Assembly: GCA_035610835.1 (NCBI GenBank)
Contig: CM069455.1
Span: forward strand, 51,316,639-51,380,638
Direction: 5' to 3'
DNA from: Ophiura sarsii
Lineage: Eukaryota; Echinodermata; Ophiuroidea; Amphilepidida; Ophiuridae
DNA length: 64,000 bases
The position numbers and the translations under genes were made by a program. The notes below the pieces were generated by a model. The model saw only the letters and a program-made list of their open reading frames with translations, did not search any database and was not told where the DNA came from. The stretch's first letter is position 1; each line of letters opens with the position of its first letter. Shown here piece after piece: positions 33,791-45,319 of the stretch.

Positions 33791-33975
33791 TTACAATTTT
33801 ATGTTCTTGTGCATGTATAATGCTGATAGTTGTTTACGTGGCTGACAGTCATCTTGGGCGTTCATGTTCAGATTGCGTTTCTGCAAAAGGGTTTCGTCAT
33901 ATGTATGATAATGTTCCGAGTCTACATTGGGAAGGGGTTGTTGTACTGGAGGTGTCTTGTCTGCTTGTATCTGTG
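33791..33975 (-). CDS. Candidate terminal exon (weak)
   Basis: Minus-strand acceptor ttcttcaatacacag, then an open frame IQADKTPPVQQPLP, SEHYHTYDETLLQ, KNIKL and stop TAA at 33791-33793. Its proline- and tyrosine-containing, low-hydrophobicity composition resembles a receptor cytoplasmic tail. No domain recognised; it may pair with or alternate with 33598-33715. Confidence 0.25.
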
Positions 33976-34226
33976 TATTGAAGAACAAAACTCACAATCA
34001 CATTTAGAAAACATCCTTGTTTTTAGATTACGTTATTCATACATAAGCTATGATGCTTACCATATAATTGCCAAATGTGTTTTATTGAGGGTGGAAACAT
34101 TACAATGGGTGGAAAACTTCTTGAAATAAACTCTGGCGGGTTATTTTAGAAGCCGTTTTGATATATTTGTAATCCCCGTACATTCAATAGGAGGCCTGCA
34201 TTTCTCGGCTGATAACTATAACAATA

Positions 34227-35619
34227 CACTGCAAAAAAAAGGTTGCTTAAAATACGTTGCTAAAAGTACTTTTATCATCCGTTGGTTGACGTGTTGATTA
34301 AAGTTCATTCAATACAGTCATGTAGAAATGTAGGCGTTGTATAAAAGTAAAAAATCCCCAGCGTTGAGCACTTCGTCGAAAACCATGTCCTTACAATGTT
34401 GGTGGAAACTGTTTCTGTTGCTTAAATATGCTGCGTAAAAAGATTCCAATCACGCAACAGTTGATGCAAGTTACGCACATTTTAATTTTAGGCAACTGTT
34501 GTCCAAAAAAGCCAATTTCGTGATTGCGTCATTCAATCATTATGGCGTCTTGTGCACGAGCAACTGTTTGCACGAGCTGAGATCTCTGGATTTGGATACA
34601 TTATATTCTGGTAAATAAAACGGTGAATCCGCATCAACATCAGAGTTTGTGACATCTGACAGGCGTTTTGTGAGTCCGGTTTTGAATGTTTGAAGCTTGG
34701 TCTGTCAAGAAGATGATGTGCTAGATCGGTCTAAATCACTGTGGTCGGCCATGTAATAAGCTTATTTCGTCATGTTCATTTAGGTTTAAAATACCCAACA
34801 AATCACTAAATAAAAGCCCACAACCAATAAACAATATTATATAACACTCAACAAATGCAAAGAAATAATAGGCATATACGACGGGTAGTAAACAAATTAT
34901 AAATATTTTAAACAGGTTCGCCGTCGTGGATAGAAAAGAGACAATTATGGGAAAACGATCTCGCCCGGGAATCGAACCCAGGATATGTTGCTTGCTTGGC
35001 AACTGCCTTATCTATTGGGCCACAAGACCTCACATAGTAAAGCATCTGAAGTACCTGCCACAAATATTACCCGCGACGGCGAACCTATTAAAATATTTAT
35101 AATTTGTTTAATACCCGTCGTATAATAGGCCTATGCCTATTATTTCTTTGTATTTTCCCTCTACAGGGAAGGCGGCACTTGATTATTACATTTGTATAGG
35201 CCCGAGCTACTCCGGGTAATCCTTGTGGCAGGAGACTGGGAAACGAGATCGCTTAGGTTTGAATTTCAGATGCTTTACCATGCGAGCTCTTCTGGCCCAA
35301 TGGATAAGGCAGTTGCCACGCAAGCAAGATCGTTTCCCATAATTGTCTCTTTTCTATCCACGACGGCGAACCTGTTTAAAATATTTATAATTTACTCAAC
35401 AAATGGTTAAAAAATGCTCAGCAGTTTAGCTGTTGCATACTTGAACAACTGTTGAGTGAATATAATTGCCGAACTTTTGAGTAACTAGAATTGTTCAATT
35501 GTTGGTGAAAACATGTTATCCAACGGTGTAGGGCAAATTTGAAAACAGTTGAGCGGTTGCATACTTGAACAACGTTGTGTAAAAAGTTGAGTAAATATTT
35601 AAGCAACCGTTTTGCAGTG
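34227..35619. mobile_element. TIR element with CACTGCAAAA ends (TA duplication)
   Basis: 1393 bp. The left end cactgcaaaaaaaaggttgc matches the reverse complement of the right end, cactgcaaaacggttgcttaaat. TA lies on both sides (34225-34226, 35620-35621). Inside are inverted copies of a block containing gacggcgaacctgttt (near 34915, 35080, 35360), two tRNA-like pieces, and many caacagttg/caactgttg words. No transposase frame. Confidence 0.7.
34957..35028 (-). tRNA. tRNA-like sequence, probably tRNA-Arg-derived SINE head
   Basis: 72 bases fold into a cloverleaf: a wobble-rich acceptor pairing gtcttgt with gcgagat, a T arm with ttcgatt loop, an anticodon stem gttgc/gcaac, and loop caagcaa (anticodon AGC). 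The D-arm region ggcccaatagataaggc resembles tRNA-Arg, which does not agree with the AGC anticodon. A second copy on the plus strand (about 35289-35330) lacks the T arm. Location inside a transposon makes a SINE or pseudo-tRNA more likely than a working gene. Confidence 0.45.
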
Positions 35620-35639
35620 TAATTGGTGGCTCTCGTAAG

Positions 35640-35872
35640 TAAGCAGATTGCATCATTACATATATTCAAACTCCCCAACCTTGACAAAACAAGTACAGAA
35701 TGGAATGTGGATTGTTGTCGAATATTTTGAACGATTTCCGTTTCAAAATCTTAGATAAGCAGATTGCATCATTACATTTAAAACTCACCAACCTTGATAA
35801 AACAAGTACAGAATGGAATGTTAATGTTGTCCAATATTTTGGACGATTTCCGTTTCAAAATCTTACATTTTC
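35640..35872. repeat. 117-bp direct tandem duplication
   Basis: The block agcagattgcatcattacat to gatttccgtttcaaaatctt occurs at 35641 and again at about 35758 with few differences. Confidence 0.75.
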
Positions 35873-36054
35873 GTATAATAAAGGATTAAACAAAAGTAAG
35901 TCCACCCCTAAAATTAGATCACGTTAGTTTGCATAATTATGCACACAATTACAAGTTTTGAGAGATTGCGAAAGGCAAAAACACTTATTTTCAAAAAAGT
36001 GGCACATTTCAAGATCCTATACGAGTTTGTTTGCATAACTCCACACACAATTAG

Positions 36055-36742
36055 CATTGGCGTAGCCAGGAGAGGGACTGGGGCACGTGCCCCGGGTCCC
36101 CGATGGCACACAAAAAAGAGTAAAAGGGGAGTTTGGGGGAGTTTCCATAAGGTGACCCCCTTTTTCTGACACCCCTGACACACTTTGTTCTGAAATATAC
36201 TTTTTTCTCGTGATTTAAGGATTTTTAGTCAATAAACTATTATTCACAGTTGAGACTAATATACCAATTTGGGCCGGGAGCTCGGAGCGTTTATTCAGCT
36301 GAAAAGGTACAAAAGGTTTGATGGTCTGGTTATGTTGGTATGGGGTCAAGCCCCCCCCCCCCCCCCCCCCCCCCCACACTTGACAAAGGCCCCCTGAGAT
36401 ATAATCCAAAATCTCCGATGGGACACCTTTAAGGGACACCCTTTGGAACCTACAGAGATATACATTGCATGTTCAGTGCAGTGGGGTGTCCAAAGGGTGC
36501 ACGCATCCTCACCCATCCTTGACTATCATCGGGGGATCGCACCCATTCGGGGCAGTCAAAAAATGTGTGTAGGCATAATGCCCATTTATTGAACAACTTT
36601 CCCTAATACGGCAGAGAACATACAACTCTAAGGGGTGCTGCCCCCTCAACTCCTGCCAGGGATTTGCCCCTGGACCCCCCGCAGTAGTCGTGCCCCCCCC
36701 CCCCCCCCCCCCCGGATAACAAGGCGCCTGGCTACGCCCATG
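36055..36742. mobile_element. Non-autonomous TIR element, cattggcgtagccagg ends
   Basis: 688 bp from cattggcgtagccagg to cctggctacgcccatg, flanked by ATTAG on both sides (36050-36054, 36743-36747). It contains two C homopolymers. Similar gtagccagg-type ends are common in short deuterostome DNA elements. Superfamily uncertain. Confidence 0.6.
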
Positions 36743-36835
36743 ATTAGGCGGTGTGATATATTGAATTCGAAAAGGGTAAACGCTTGGCTACCCACACAAG
36801 CTTTCCCCCTTTTTAATAACGTGTGTACTTTTCCC

Positions 36836-36911
36836 AATATTGTCTGGAAATTTTGCTGCCATTTTACGATTTTACGTTTTGGTTCCGGCAGCAAAATTTC
36901 CAGACAATATT
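36836..36911. repeat. Perfect 25-bp stem-loop
   Basis: Arms 36836-36860 (starts aatattgtctgg) and 36887-36911 are exact reverse complements around a 26-base AT-rich loop. It could be a transposon remnant or a hairpin precursor if transcribed. Confidence 0.75.
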
Positions 36912-37846
36912 TTTCATTCCGTAAAATGAACAGAACATTAACATAAGTTTGGACATCTTTACATGGTTGGTGGTGGAATAACAGTGTTTACTCAGATGTA
37001 CTATATTATGTGCAGGTTATTGGGCCAATGTGGCTGATTGTAATCACGCTAATTAGCATAATTAGTATTTGCATTAATGGAAAAATCCGTATAATTACGC
37101 ATAAAAATACGGCATATATCACTTTACAGAGTCCGTAAATTTACGGATATTTTTAACAGTGCTGGATTAGCGGGCACCTTAGCACTGAAATTAATACCAT
37201 TAGATGTCTGTTACAAAGCAAGTCAAATTCAAAAATAATTCAGGGATCTAAATTACAATAGTTTCGAATGCATGTTTAGGCCTTACCGTGTGCCCATTTT
37301 GCTATAAATCATGCTATAGCAGGAAATTATTTAGATCATAATGCTTCAGCTAGCGAGGGCTCGCACGTAGCGCGCGGGTACCCGATATATTGTTTATATT
37401 ATAATAGGTATGGGGGAGGGGGGGGGGGTCATACAATTTTGTAGCCTTTGAAGGTGGTCATACAGTTGTGTGAAGTTGTGAAAGGGGGGGCATACATTTT
37501 TTTCATTGACTTTGCGCTATTTGTTCCCGACCCCCCCCCCCCCCCCCCCCCTCCCTCCAATGGCAATAATGAACAGTCCCTTATGCTTATAAATTCCATA
37601 GAATTGAATACACTGGTTCCCTGAGCCCTTAGCTCCGATCCGCTAACCAAGGCATGGTTAGTGTCGGGCCGTGTGTGGGAAGACCATCAGCGCAGGGAAC
37701 CAGCGTAATAAAGTATGTGCCTATGACAGAGCCAATACATTCATACAGTTGCCAGTCTTGTTAATGTTCACTTCTTTTCACAATTGTGGGTCAATGAACG
37801 CCACAACCATATATTATAAAAAACGCATTTGTAAAGCCTAAACTTC

Positions 37847-38165
37847 AACAAGCGTATTGAGCTTTTATCCTCTTATAAATTTCATAAATAAAATTGACGA
37901 AAATATTGTGCTTATTATTTTGCTCCCCCTTTCAATGTTGTGTATGGAACTCAACAAAGCGTATTGAGCTGATCTACTTATACATTCCATATAATTGAAG
38001 CAAATAATGTGCTCACTTCAAATCCCTATCTAATTTTGTTATGGAACTCAACAAAGCGTATTTAAGCTCATCTGCTAATAAATTCCATAGAATTTAAGAA
38101 AATAATGTGCTTACTTCAAATCCCCATACAACATTTTTGGAACTCAACAAAGCGTATTGATATAA
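37847..38165. repeat. Tandem repeat of about 100 bp, three to four copies
   Basis: Copies start at caacaa(a)gcgtattgagct (37847, 37952, 38049, 38147) and include ataaattccatagaatt and aataatgtgcttacttcaaa. A related piece is at 37585. Confidence 0.7.
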
Positions 38166-38865
38166 TATGAAGCAGTTTATCAACCTAAGGTTTATAGACA
38201 GTAACAATATTAGCAAACACCGGTGAATGTCCCAACGAAAAATAAGCAAGGATATGCACCGGCGCGGAAGAATATACATGTAGTCCGTTGGCAGGACCAT
38301 TTACCTCAAAATGAGGTATGCGGGTCGCGGGATGTTTAATGGTTGTTTCATTGACATGCTGAATACAGATCTGGATGATGCCAAATCATAGCGGTTGAGC
38401 GTTTTGGGAATGATAAGGGGGTAAAGTTCTGTGAGGGGGACATTTTCAAAAGTACTTTACAGACAAGACTAATGTATCAAATTGTAGCTGTTCGCTTATA
38501 CTGATCATAAATATAAAGTCCTCAAAATAAGTAACTGACCAAGGTAATTAATATGCTCTCAACTACAACACTCTATCTATCTCCATCTCATACGTAGAAA
38601 TATTAAATTATGAAGTTGTAAAGAAATCTCTTTTCTTCCATTTGAGATATTACACGGGAAGATTGAATGAATAGTAACTCAGTTATATGCCAAAAAACCA
38701 AACACAAATTCAGTTTTTCATTTATAACATTTTGTTCGTCGACACGCAGCCTCGGGCTAGCAACAGGCAGATTATCTATTAACTGGTAGCGACAACTCAT
38801 GGGTTGATAGTAAGATGAGGATTGGGGATGCTTTAGGTGATCAATGCAGCCCATATATCATTACA
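38166..38865. other. No gene seen; half-copy of a dispersed element
   Basis: Around 38525-38670 the sequence (agtaactgaccaaggtaatt onward) matches the left part of the element at 49311-49784. Nothing else recognised. Confidence 0.5.
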
Positions 38866-39507
38866 TACACCTAGCACATAAAGTCCCTGCTCAGGTGCTT
38901 TGAGGTTGACTAATTCAAAATATATAATAGGTACCAAAAATCTGAAATATACATTAAATGAGCAAATTTCTTCTCCGTAGTTTGATACCTCATTCAACAA
39001 AATCGAATGGATACTTTTAAAGTTATGTCGATTTCAATGACCGCGTATGCAACAGAGAAAGTGGCACTAGGTATAGGAATCATTGATTTGTGTGTGATAA
39101 CTGTGTGTGCTATCTGAACGTGACAGATGAATGGGTCTTTAGTGATAACCGCAATGTGCGGGACAAAGGGTGTATCTGGCTGTAAAGAATACAAGTCTTA
39201 GCTGATAAGCTGTGAGTTTTTCAGTGCGTAAATCCATAGACGGGTAAAACATTGATTTTTACCGTCTATGGTAAATCACACACAAATCAATGATTTCCTA
39301 TACCTAGTGCCACTTTTCTGTTGCATTTGTTGCCATTGAAATCGACATAACTTTAAAAGTATCCATTCGATTTTGTTAAATGAGGTATCAAACTGCGGAG
39401 AAGAAATTTGCTCATTTAATGTATATCTCAGATTTTTGGTACCGATTATATATTTTGAATTAGTCAACCTCAAAGCACCTGAGCAGGGACTTTATGTGTT
39501 AGGTGTA
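38866..39507. mobile_element. Large palindromic element (arms about 233 bp)
   Basis: The left arm 38866-39098 and right arm 39274-39507 are near-perfect reverse complements, with shared words tacacctagcacataaagtc and atccattcgattttgttgaa. The spacer holds a second small hairpin (catagacggg/accgtctatg). A single-arm relative is at 42556-42729. No coding. Confidence 0.8.
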
Positions 39508-40430
39508 TACCTGTCACACGGTCCTGCGTGTTCAGAACCCAATTGTGATTGCCATTGTCAATCAATACGGTAACTGAATAAAAGAGTTGTCATCCAAATA
39601 CACCTCATTGGTAGCAAATTAAGCAAATTAGAAATAAAATTGTATTTAACACGTTTGATATCAACACCTTCAAAACGAAGAAAATATAACAACGCTATAT
39701 CATAGTATTCGTCAAGAGCTGGAATATGCATCCATGGCTTGGAGCCTACAAACAAAACAGGATATTGAGAAAATAGAGACCGTTCATAAAAAAAAATATA
39801 CGTCTTTTAAAATCAGACCAAAGAAGAGTTCTTGACCTACCCCAGCATGCTTAGCGCCAAAACAAACAGTGCCACACATGTGCTGAAGTAATTAACAGCT
39901 GGGGGTCGTCTGGACTTTCACTTTCTAATACATGGTAGAGATAGGCATTATTTGGCTAATATATGAAAAAGAAGTTGAATCCCAACTAAATTATACATAC
40001 GTGTTATTTAAAATATGAGCGGTATTTAAGAAAAACAAGAGAGGGCTGAATTTAAGTCACATCAATTTACTACTTGCAGAAGGATTTTCTTAAAGACCCT
40101 CGTTCGACCACATTATAAGCCGTTCATTGTACTGTAATGTCAATGGGAACCAGTAGACACTAGTGGCAGAAATCAGGTTGTCATGTGATAAAAATGATGC
40201 ATGTTTTGCTCAAGAAATCTTCTTTGAAATCAGACATACAAATGGAATAATCACTAATCAGGCAGCCAGGTTTGTATTAATGCAATACATATGTCATATA
40301 GCCTACCCATTAGTATTGAAACAATATAGCTGTCTTCTCAATACATGGTGCCTCAATGAAAATTACAACGTAACTTGAGTTGATCATAAGTTCCTAAATA
40401 AGTGTCGGAATAGATTATTTCATATGTAGT
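39508..40430. other. No gene seen
   Basis: A stretch at 40065-40190 (tactacttgcag, then ttttcttaaagaccctcgtt) is repeated near 63862-63970, so it is a dispersed repeat. Nothing else recognised. Confidence 0.45.
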
Positions 40431-40432
40431 TA

Positions 40433-42024
40433 GGGATCACGTCAAAACTCGACCGCCCGGCAACTGCCGGTTACGGCCGGTTCCGTTCGGTTCTCACAAA
40501 ACGTGTCGTCTGTTATTATATACACACATAATGAGGTCAAATAGTAACACTCTGGTGAACACGACCGGTTGAAAGTGCCTCGTCACACACGTGAGCAATA
40601 ACATCTGAAGTAATGGGCTCTTTTAAGACTTAAAAGTCTCAGTTAAACAACCAGTACAATACAGCTATTGATTTTCGCTGGGGTTGGCTTTTTCAATCTG
40701 TTTATAGCTCAATTAACTTTTTAAAATCAATACCGAAAGTCTATGAATGTTTTTTTTTATAGAACGATTATGGTCACGCGTTATGAACTCGCCTCCCAAT
40801 AGGGTGGTGCCGTTACATTTTTTAGCTTCATGCTGTCATTTTCCTCAAATATTTTTAAAACCACAAAAGCTATCTCAACAAATTTGGTATCATTTTAAAG
40901 CCCTAATAACAAGCTATCTGCCTGCAAAATGGCATTGGTATAGCTAATACAGAAAGGGAGATACAGCTGTTTGATGTTTGGGGACCAGGGGTGGTGCTGG
41001 AAGGGGTGTTTCTGGAAGGGGTGCCGCCTGTACAAACTCAATGGGGATAATCCCATGCTTTGTTCTTTTTACAATAACTAGTCATCCCCTAATGTTAAAA
41101 ACACAATTTTGGTCCCATTTCAAAGGATACTTAGTAGTCATTAAGTATGTGGTTCAACAGACTTGTCAACTATTATAAACAACTAATTAATTATGGATAA
41201 GACAATGATCATCAGCTTTCTTCCTATTCGCTACACAGTCAACATGAATAATCAGCCTCAATTTACCGGATTTATAAAAATGACTATAACAGAAAAAGTT
41301 TTCAACCTATGATAGCAAAAGTATACATTTTTGGAAAGCTTGTAACTAGAGGAATTCAGAAATGCAGTTTATATCAGGGAAGGGTTCATCCTTAAACAAA
41401 TATTTCTGAAAATTCTAAAAATATATAAAATAAAAATTTGAGATATTCACTAGCCGGTATAATTACCATACCGACGTAGTAACTTTAACAAATATATATC
41501 ATCTAATGGGTAATTTCATGAGGAATTCAAATATGTAAACAAAATAATGATAGGGATAGGTATACAAAATATATGGATCTCAAATTAAAAATTAAAAAAC
41601 TCTGATATTTTCCGAACATTTCCGATCATACCATTTTAGTTCTTAGTCGTACTATAATTTTAATGACATATTTGGTTTCCTCATGCAATTTCCCTTCAGA
41701 AAATGTATACTTTTACTACCTCAGGGGGGTATACAAGCAAATATAAATGTGTAAAGTTAAATTCATGTCGCGAAAGCCAAAATCCGTGTGTAACGCGAAA
41801 GGAGGCGAGCTTAAAACACATGACCTTATAGAGAGAGCTATTATGACCGCAAAGTAACAGATTGATAGTGTAAATTGGTCAGATTACAGCATTAAGTCAA
41901 CCGGCGGTTGTTCAGTGTTGCATGCGCGAATATTCATATACCAGTAAAACATTTGACCTGAAAGAACCGGGCGGAACCGCCCGTAACCGGCAGTCAACGG
42001 GCGGTCGAGTTTTGACGTCTCCCC
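40433..42024. mobile_element. PIF/Harbinger-like non-autonomous element
   Basis: 1592 bp with imperfect inverted ends of about 60 bases (acgtcaaaactcgaccgccc at the left, its complement at the right) rich in ccggttacggccgg. The duplication TTA is at 40430-40432 and 42025-42027. No transposase frame. An internal block (40775-40825) also occurs at 22046-22096. Confidence 0.75.
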
Positions 42025-42029
42025 TTAGT

Positions 42030-43290
42030 TTGCTATAATTGAAAGTAAAACGCATTTTGTTCGGTTCAATAATTACGAAATTAATTAAAAATTAAGAAAT
42101 TAGCGAGTACGTAGCAGTAGGGACGCTTCCATCCAAGTTTGCTCGTTGAACGATTAAGACAGCACAGACACAGACTCAATCAATACTTTCTCAAGGTCAA
42201 GGATAACATTCATTAATGTAACACAGCCTCTTTCCACGATAAAAAAGATGGTTAAGTAAAGAGAAGTGTGAGTTAAAATGTCAATGTAACACGTGCTTGC
42301 TAACTCTCCTCCGCAGCTACGCGCGCATTTGTCTAGGAATGTCATTATAGAAGCCCGTTTGAAAGATAAATGTACCTTAATAATGGCCAGATTGGTGTAG
42401 ATATGTTGTTAAAATTTCGCGCGCTGCGGGCCCACTGCGCGCCCATCAACTTTAGGATGCAACGTCATTCGCTGGAATAAACAACCCGGATGCGCATTTT
42501 GTTTACTTAAAAGGGTCGAACTTCACCAACTTTGCTGTTGTTATGCGCGGTCATTGAAACCGCCATAACTTAATAAGTATCCATTCGATTTTGTTGAATG
42601 AGGTATCAAACCGCGAAGAAGAAATTTGCTCTTTTAATGTATATCTCAGATGTTTGGTACCGAATACCTATTTTGAATTAGCCAACCTCAAAGCACCTGG
42701 TCCGGGACTTTTGTTGCTAGGTGTAGACAAATAATATTTTTGAGATTATTATTGCTCACAACGACCTCTGGGGTAGCTTTCTGGCAGCAACTCGCTTGCC
42801 TTTCATCAACCTTGACTAGCGATCCTTATGACTAGCTTGTAGACACCCGTTTTACTTTGTTTTACGGCGCTTAAAACACAAACAGCTTTGACTCTAAAAG
42901 TAATTGTGGAAAGTAATAAAAGTATCCACGGTTTAGTAGAGTCATTATCTTGGATTCCGTGACCATTTTCTTCCTACCTTAGTTTCTTAGTGAATTTATC
43001 AACTAGAACCATTTTAAAAGAAAATGAGCTCCCATGCATTTCTCAAAAGTGACGGGAACGTTCTTTTATAACGCAAATTCCAAAATGGCCGCCATACAGG
43101 GGCCAAAAAAAAAAAATGGCTTTAATTAAGCTAAAAAGCACACCAAATTGTTCGGCTGAGCACAAGGATTCCGAAAAGGTATAGTTTGCTCTACTTCCGA
43201 TGTTTGGTTAACGAGTTATCAGGTAAAACGGAAAAAGGTCGTTGACCTTTGCATATGGGGTCAAAATTTAAACTTCAATGATATTGATAA
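42030..43290. other. No gene seen; single arm of the 38866 palindrome family
   Basis: 42556-42729 matches one arm of 38866-39507 (atccattcgattttgttgaa, then gcacctggtccgggactt). Between 42300 and 42450 there are gctacgcgcgcat and cgcgcgctgcgggc words of the kind seen at 60-61 kb. Confidence 0.5.
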
Positions 43291-43294
43291 TAAG

Positions 43295-43445
43295 CCGATA
43301 TTGATTGGAAATGAAGCTAAGGCTTTTCAATAAAATGTTGGTCAAAATTACATGCCAAATCGCACCAAATGGGTTCGAAAATTAAAATAAAAAAATCAAA
43401 TTCCAAGGGGGGCACATCCCCCCTCAGACATCACTCTGTCCGCGT
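43295..43445 (-). repeat. Single fragment of the 222-bp repeat
   Basis: Contains gttggtcaaaa, aaatcgcaccaaatgggttc and ggggggcacatcccccctca, matching in reverse the internal units of the hAT-like elements at 29454 and 56642. Confidence 0.6.
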
Positions 43446-43913
43446 TACCGCGGATAGCGTGCGAACCAATGAAATGTATTTTTAAGCCCCCCCCCCCCCC
43501 CCCCGGGTAAAATAATCCTGCGCACGACGAGATTGTGTACCAAAATTTGGTATAATCCAGGCACGACGAGATTCAAAGGAATTGATAGAGACACTTTAAG
43601 TTTATTTAGTTAGATATAGCAATTTGTATGGAAACAAATCTGCCCCAGTGAGTTTTTTGTTTGTTTTTGGAAATCGTTTAGACCATAAGTAGTATAGTCC
43701 GGGACTTTCGCACCAGATATGGGGTGGGGTGGGGTGGTGGTGGGTTGGGTTGGGTGAGGTTTGCTGGGGGGGGGGGGGGGGCACGGGAAAATTGTACCCA
43801 CTAAGCCGGAGGAGTTCTGTTAAGCCCCCCTTGCACCTCGGTGCGGTTCTGTTTCTTACTAGCCCTACTGGTGGTACGATGGATGGTATCGTGAGCACAG
43901 TAGGGCGCGCTAA

Positions 43914-44215
43914 TAGTTAGGTTTTCGTTTAGGAATGAAACCTAACTTTATTTTCTCTCAAAGTTAGGTTTTAAACCTCACCATTTTCCTAACCGAACAA
44001 TATAAAACATAGAAATATTTCTTTCTTAAAAGTTAGGTTTTGAACCTCACCAATTTCCTAACCAATTTCCTAATCAAACAATATCAAACATAAGAAATTA
44101 TTTTCTCTCAAAAGTTAGGTTTTGAACCTTACCAATTTCCTAACCAAACAATATAAAACATAAGAAATTAATTTTTCTCCAAAGTTATGTTTTGAACCTC
44201 ACCAATTTCCGGTGA
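43914..44215. repeat. Tandem repeat of about 65-70 bp, four copies
   Basis: Unit: agttaggttttgaacctcac, then aatttcctaaccaaacaata and aaaacataagaaatta. Copies are moderately diverged. Confidence 0.8.
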
Positions 44216-44221
44216 CATGTC

Positions 44222-44638
44222 TATAGTCCGACGGTTCTTTAGTCCGAAGGTTCTATAGTCCGAAGGGTTCTATAATCCGAAAGAAATACGGTTCTATAGT
44301 CCGAAGGTTCTATAGTCCGAAAAATAATTAAGGTTCTATAATCCGAAAGGTTCTATAATACGAAAATAAAAAGGGTTCTCTAATCCGAACATGAAAAACG
44401 ATTCTTTAGTCCGAATACTATGTACGTGTTCTATAATCCGATATTTGAAAAAGGTTCTTTAATCCGAACATTAAAACAGGTTCTCTAGTCCGAATATGAA
44501 TTAAGGTTCTTTAATCCGATTCATAAAAAAAGGTTCTTTAGTCCGGATCTTAAAATAGGTTATATAGTCCGAATCATATAGCGTGTTCTTTAGTCCGAAT
44601 GGGTCAAAAGGTTCTCTAATCCAAAAAAATAGGTTTTT
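44222..44638. repeat. Interrupted minisatellite ggttctwtartccgaa
   Basis: About 18 copies of a 16-base word ggttct(a/t/c)ta(g/a)tccgaa, some abutting and some separated by 5-15 variable AT-rich bases. Both the word and the spacers drift along the array. Confidence 0.85.
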
Positions 44639-44639
44639 T

Positions 44640-45318
44640 AGATTCTACAGGTTCTAATGTTAATTTAAAATATGATGTATTGCGAAACTGACGTTGATTA
44701 AAAAGCTTTTTATAAAAGAGGCAATGGGCTTTTCTTAATTCATCCCAGCATTCTCTTCAATGGGTAATTTTAAAGATCAAACCATACAGAGAGGAAAGAG
44801 TAAGGTATTTTAATATTATAGGTTCAGTCGAACAAGACTGCCGCTGTCGTCTGAAATTGTCATAGCGCCGCCATCTGCAGACCACTGATCTGCAGACCAG
44901 ACGACGCTGGCCCAATATGGCAACGGGAGTGCACCATTTGAAATATTTCAAACTGTCATCGCCCGGTTAACGAGGGAAATAATTTGACAAATAGGATTTA
45001 CAATGGAGTTGGTTAGCCAACTCCAACGGTTTGGGATTGGAACAAAATTCTTCTAATTATGATGAATTTTCAAAATGATAAAATTAACATTCGCGATTAC
45101 GTGTTATTCCAATACGAATTCAAAATTTAGGTTTCGCATAGCCGGCCGCGAATTTATTAATCGTACTCACTCACTGTATAAATGTATTGCTGTACAATGT
45201 ACATGTGCTATGCACTTTACTCCGTCAGGTATCAAATGTTGTTTACGGTAATAAAGATCGCTAGCCGGCCACCGTCGTCTGCTGCAGACCATGCATCATA
45301 ACTTGCGCCCTCAGTTGT
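44640..45318. other. No gene seen
   Basis: Contains a small direct/inverted ctgcagaccactgatctgca structure near 44873. No exon recognised. Confidence 0.45.
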
Positions 45319-45319
45319 A

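Noticed and set aside
34736..35002. 88-codon hydrophobic frame on minus
   Set aside because: It runs through the tRNA-like repeat and AT-rich element sequence; no homology and no splice context.
34957..35028. Functional tRNA-Ala(AGC) or tRNA-Arg gene
   Set aside because: The anticodon loop says AGC but the D-arm region resembles tRNA-Arg, the acceptor is wobble-rich, and it lies in a transposon; kept only as tRNA-like.
44222..44638. CRISPR array
   Set aside because: Repeats are only 16 bases and drift along the array, spacers are 0-15 AT-rich bases, there are no cas genes, and the genome is clearly eukaryotic.
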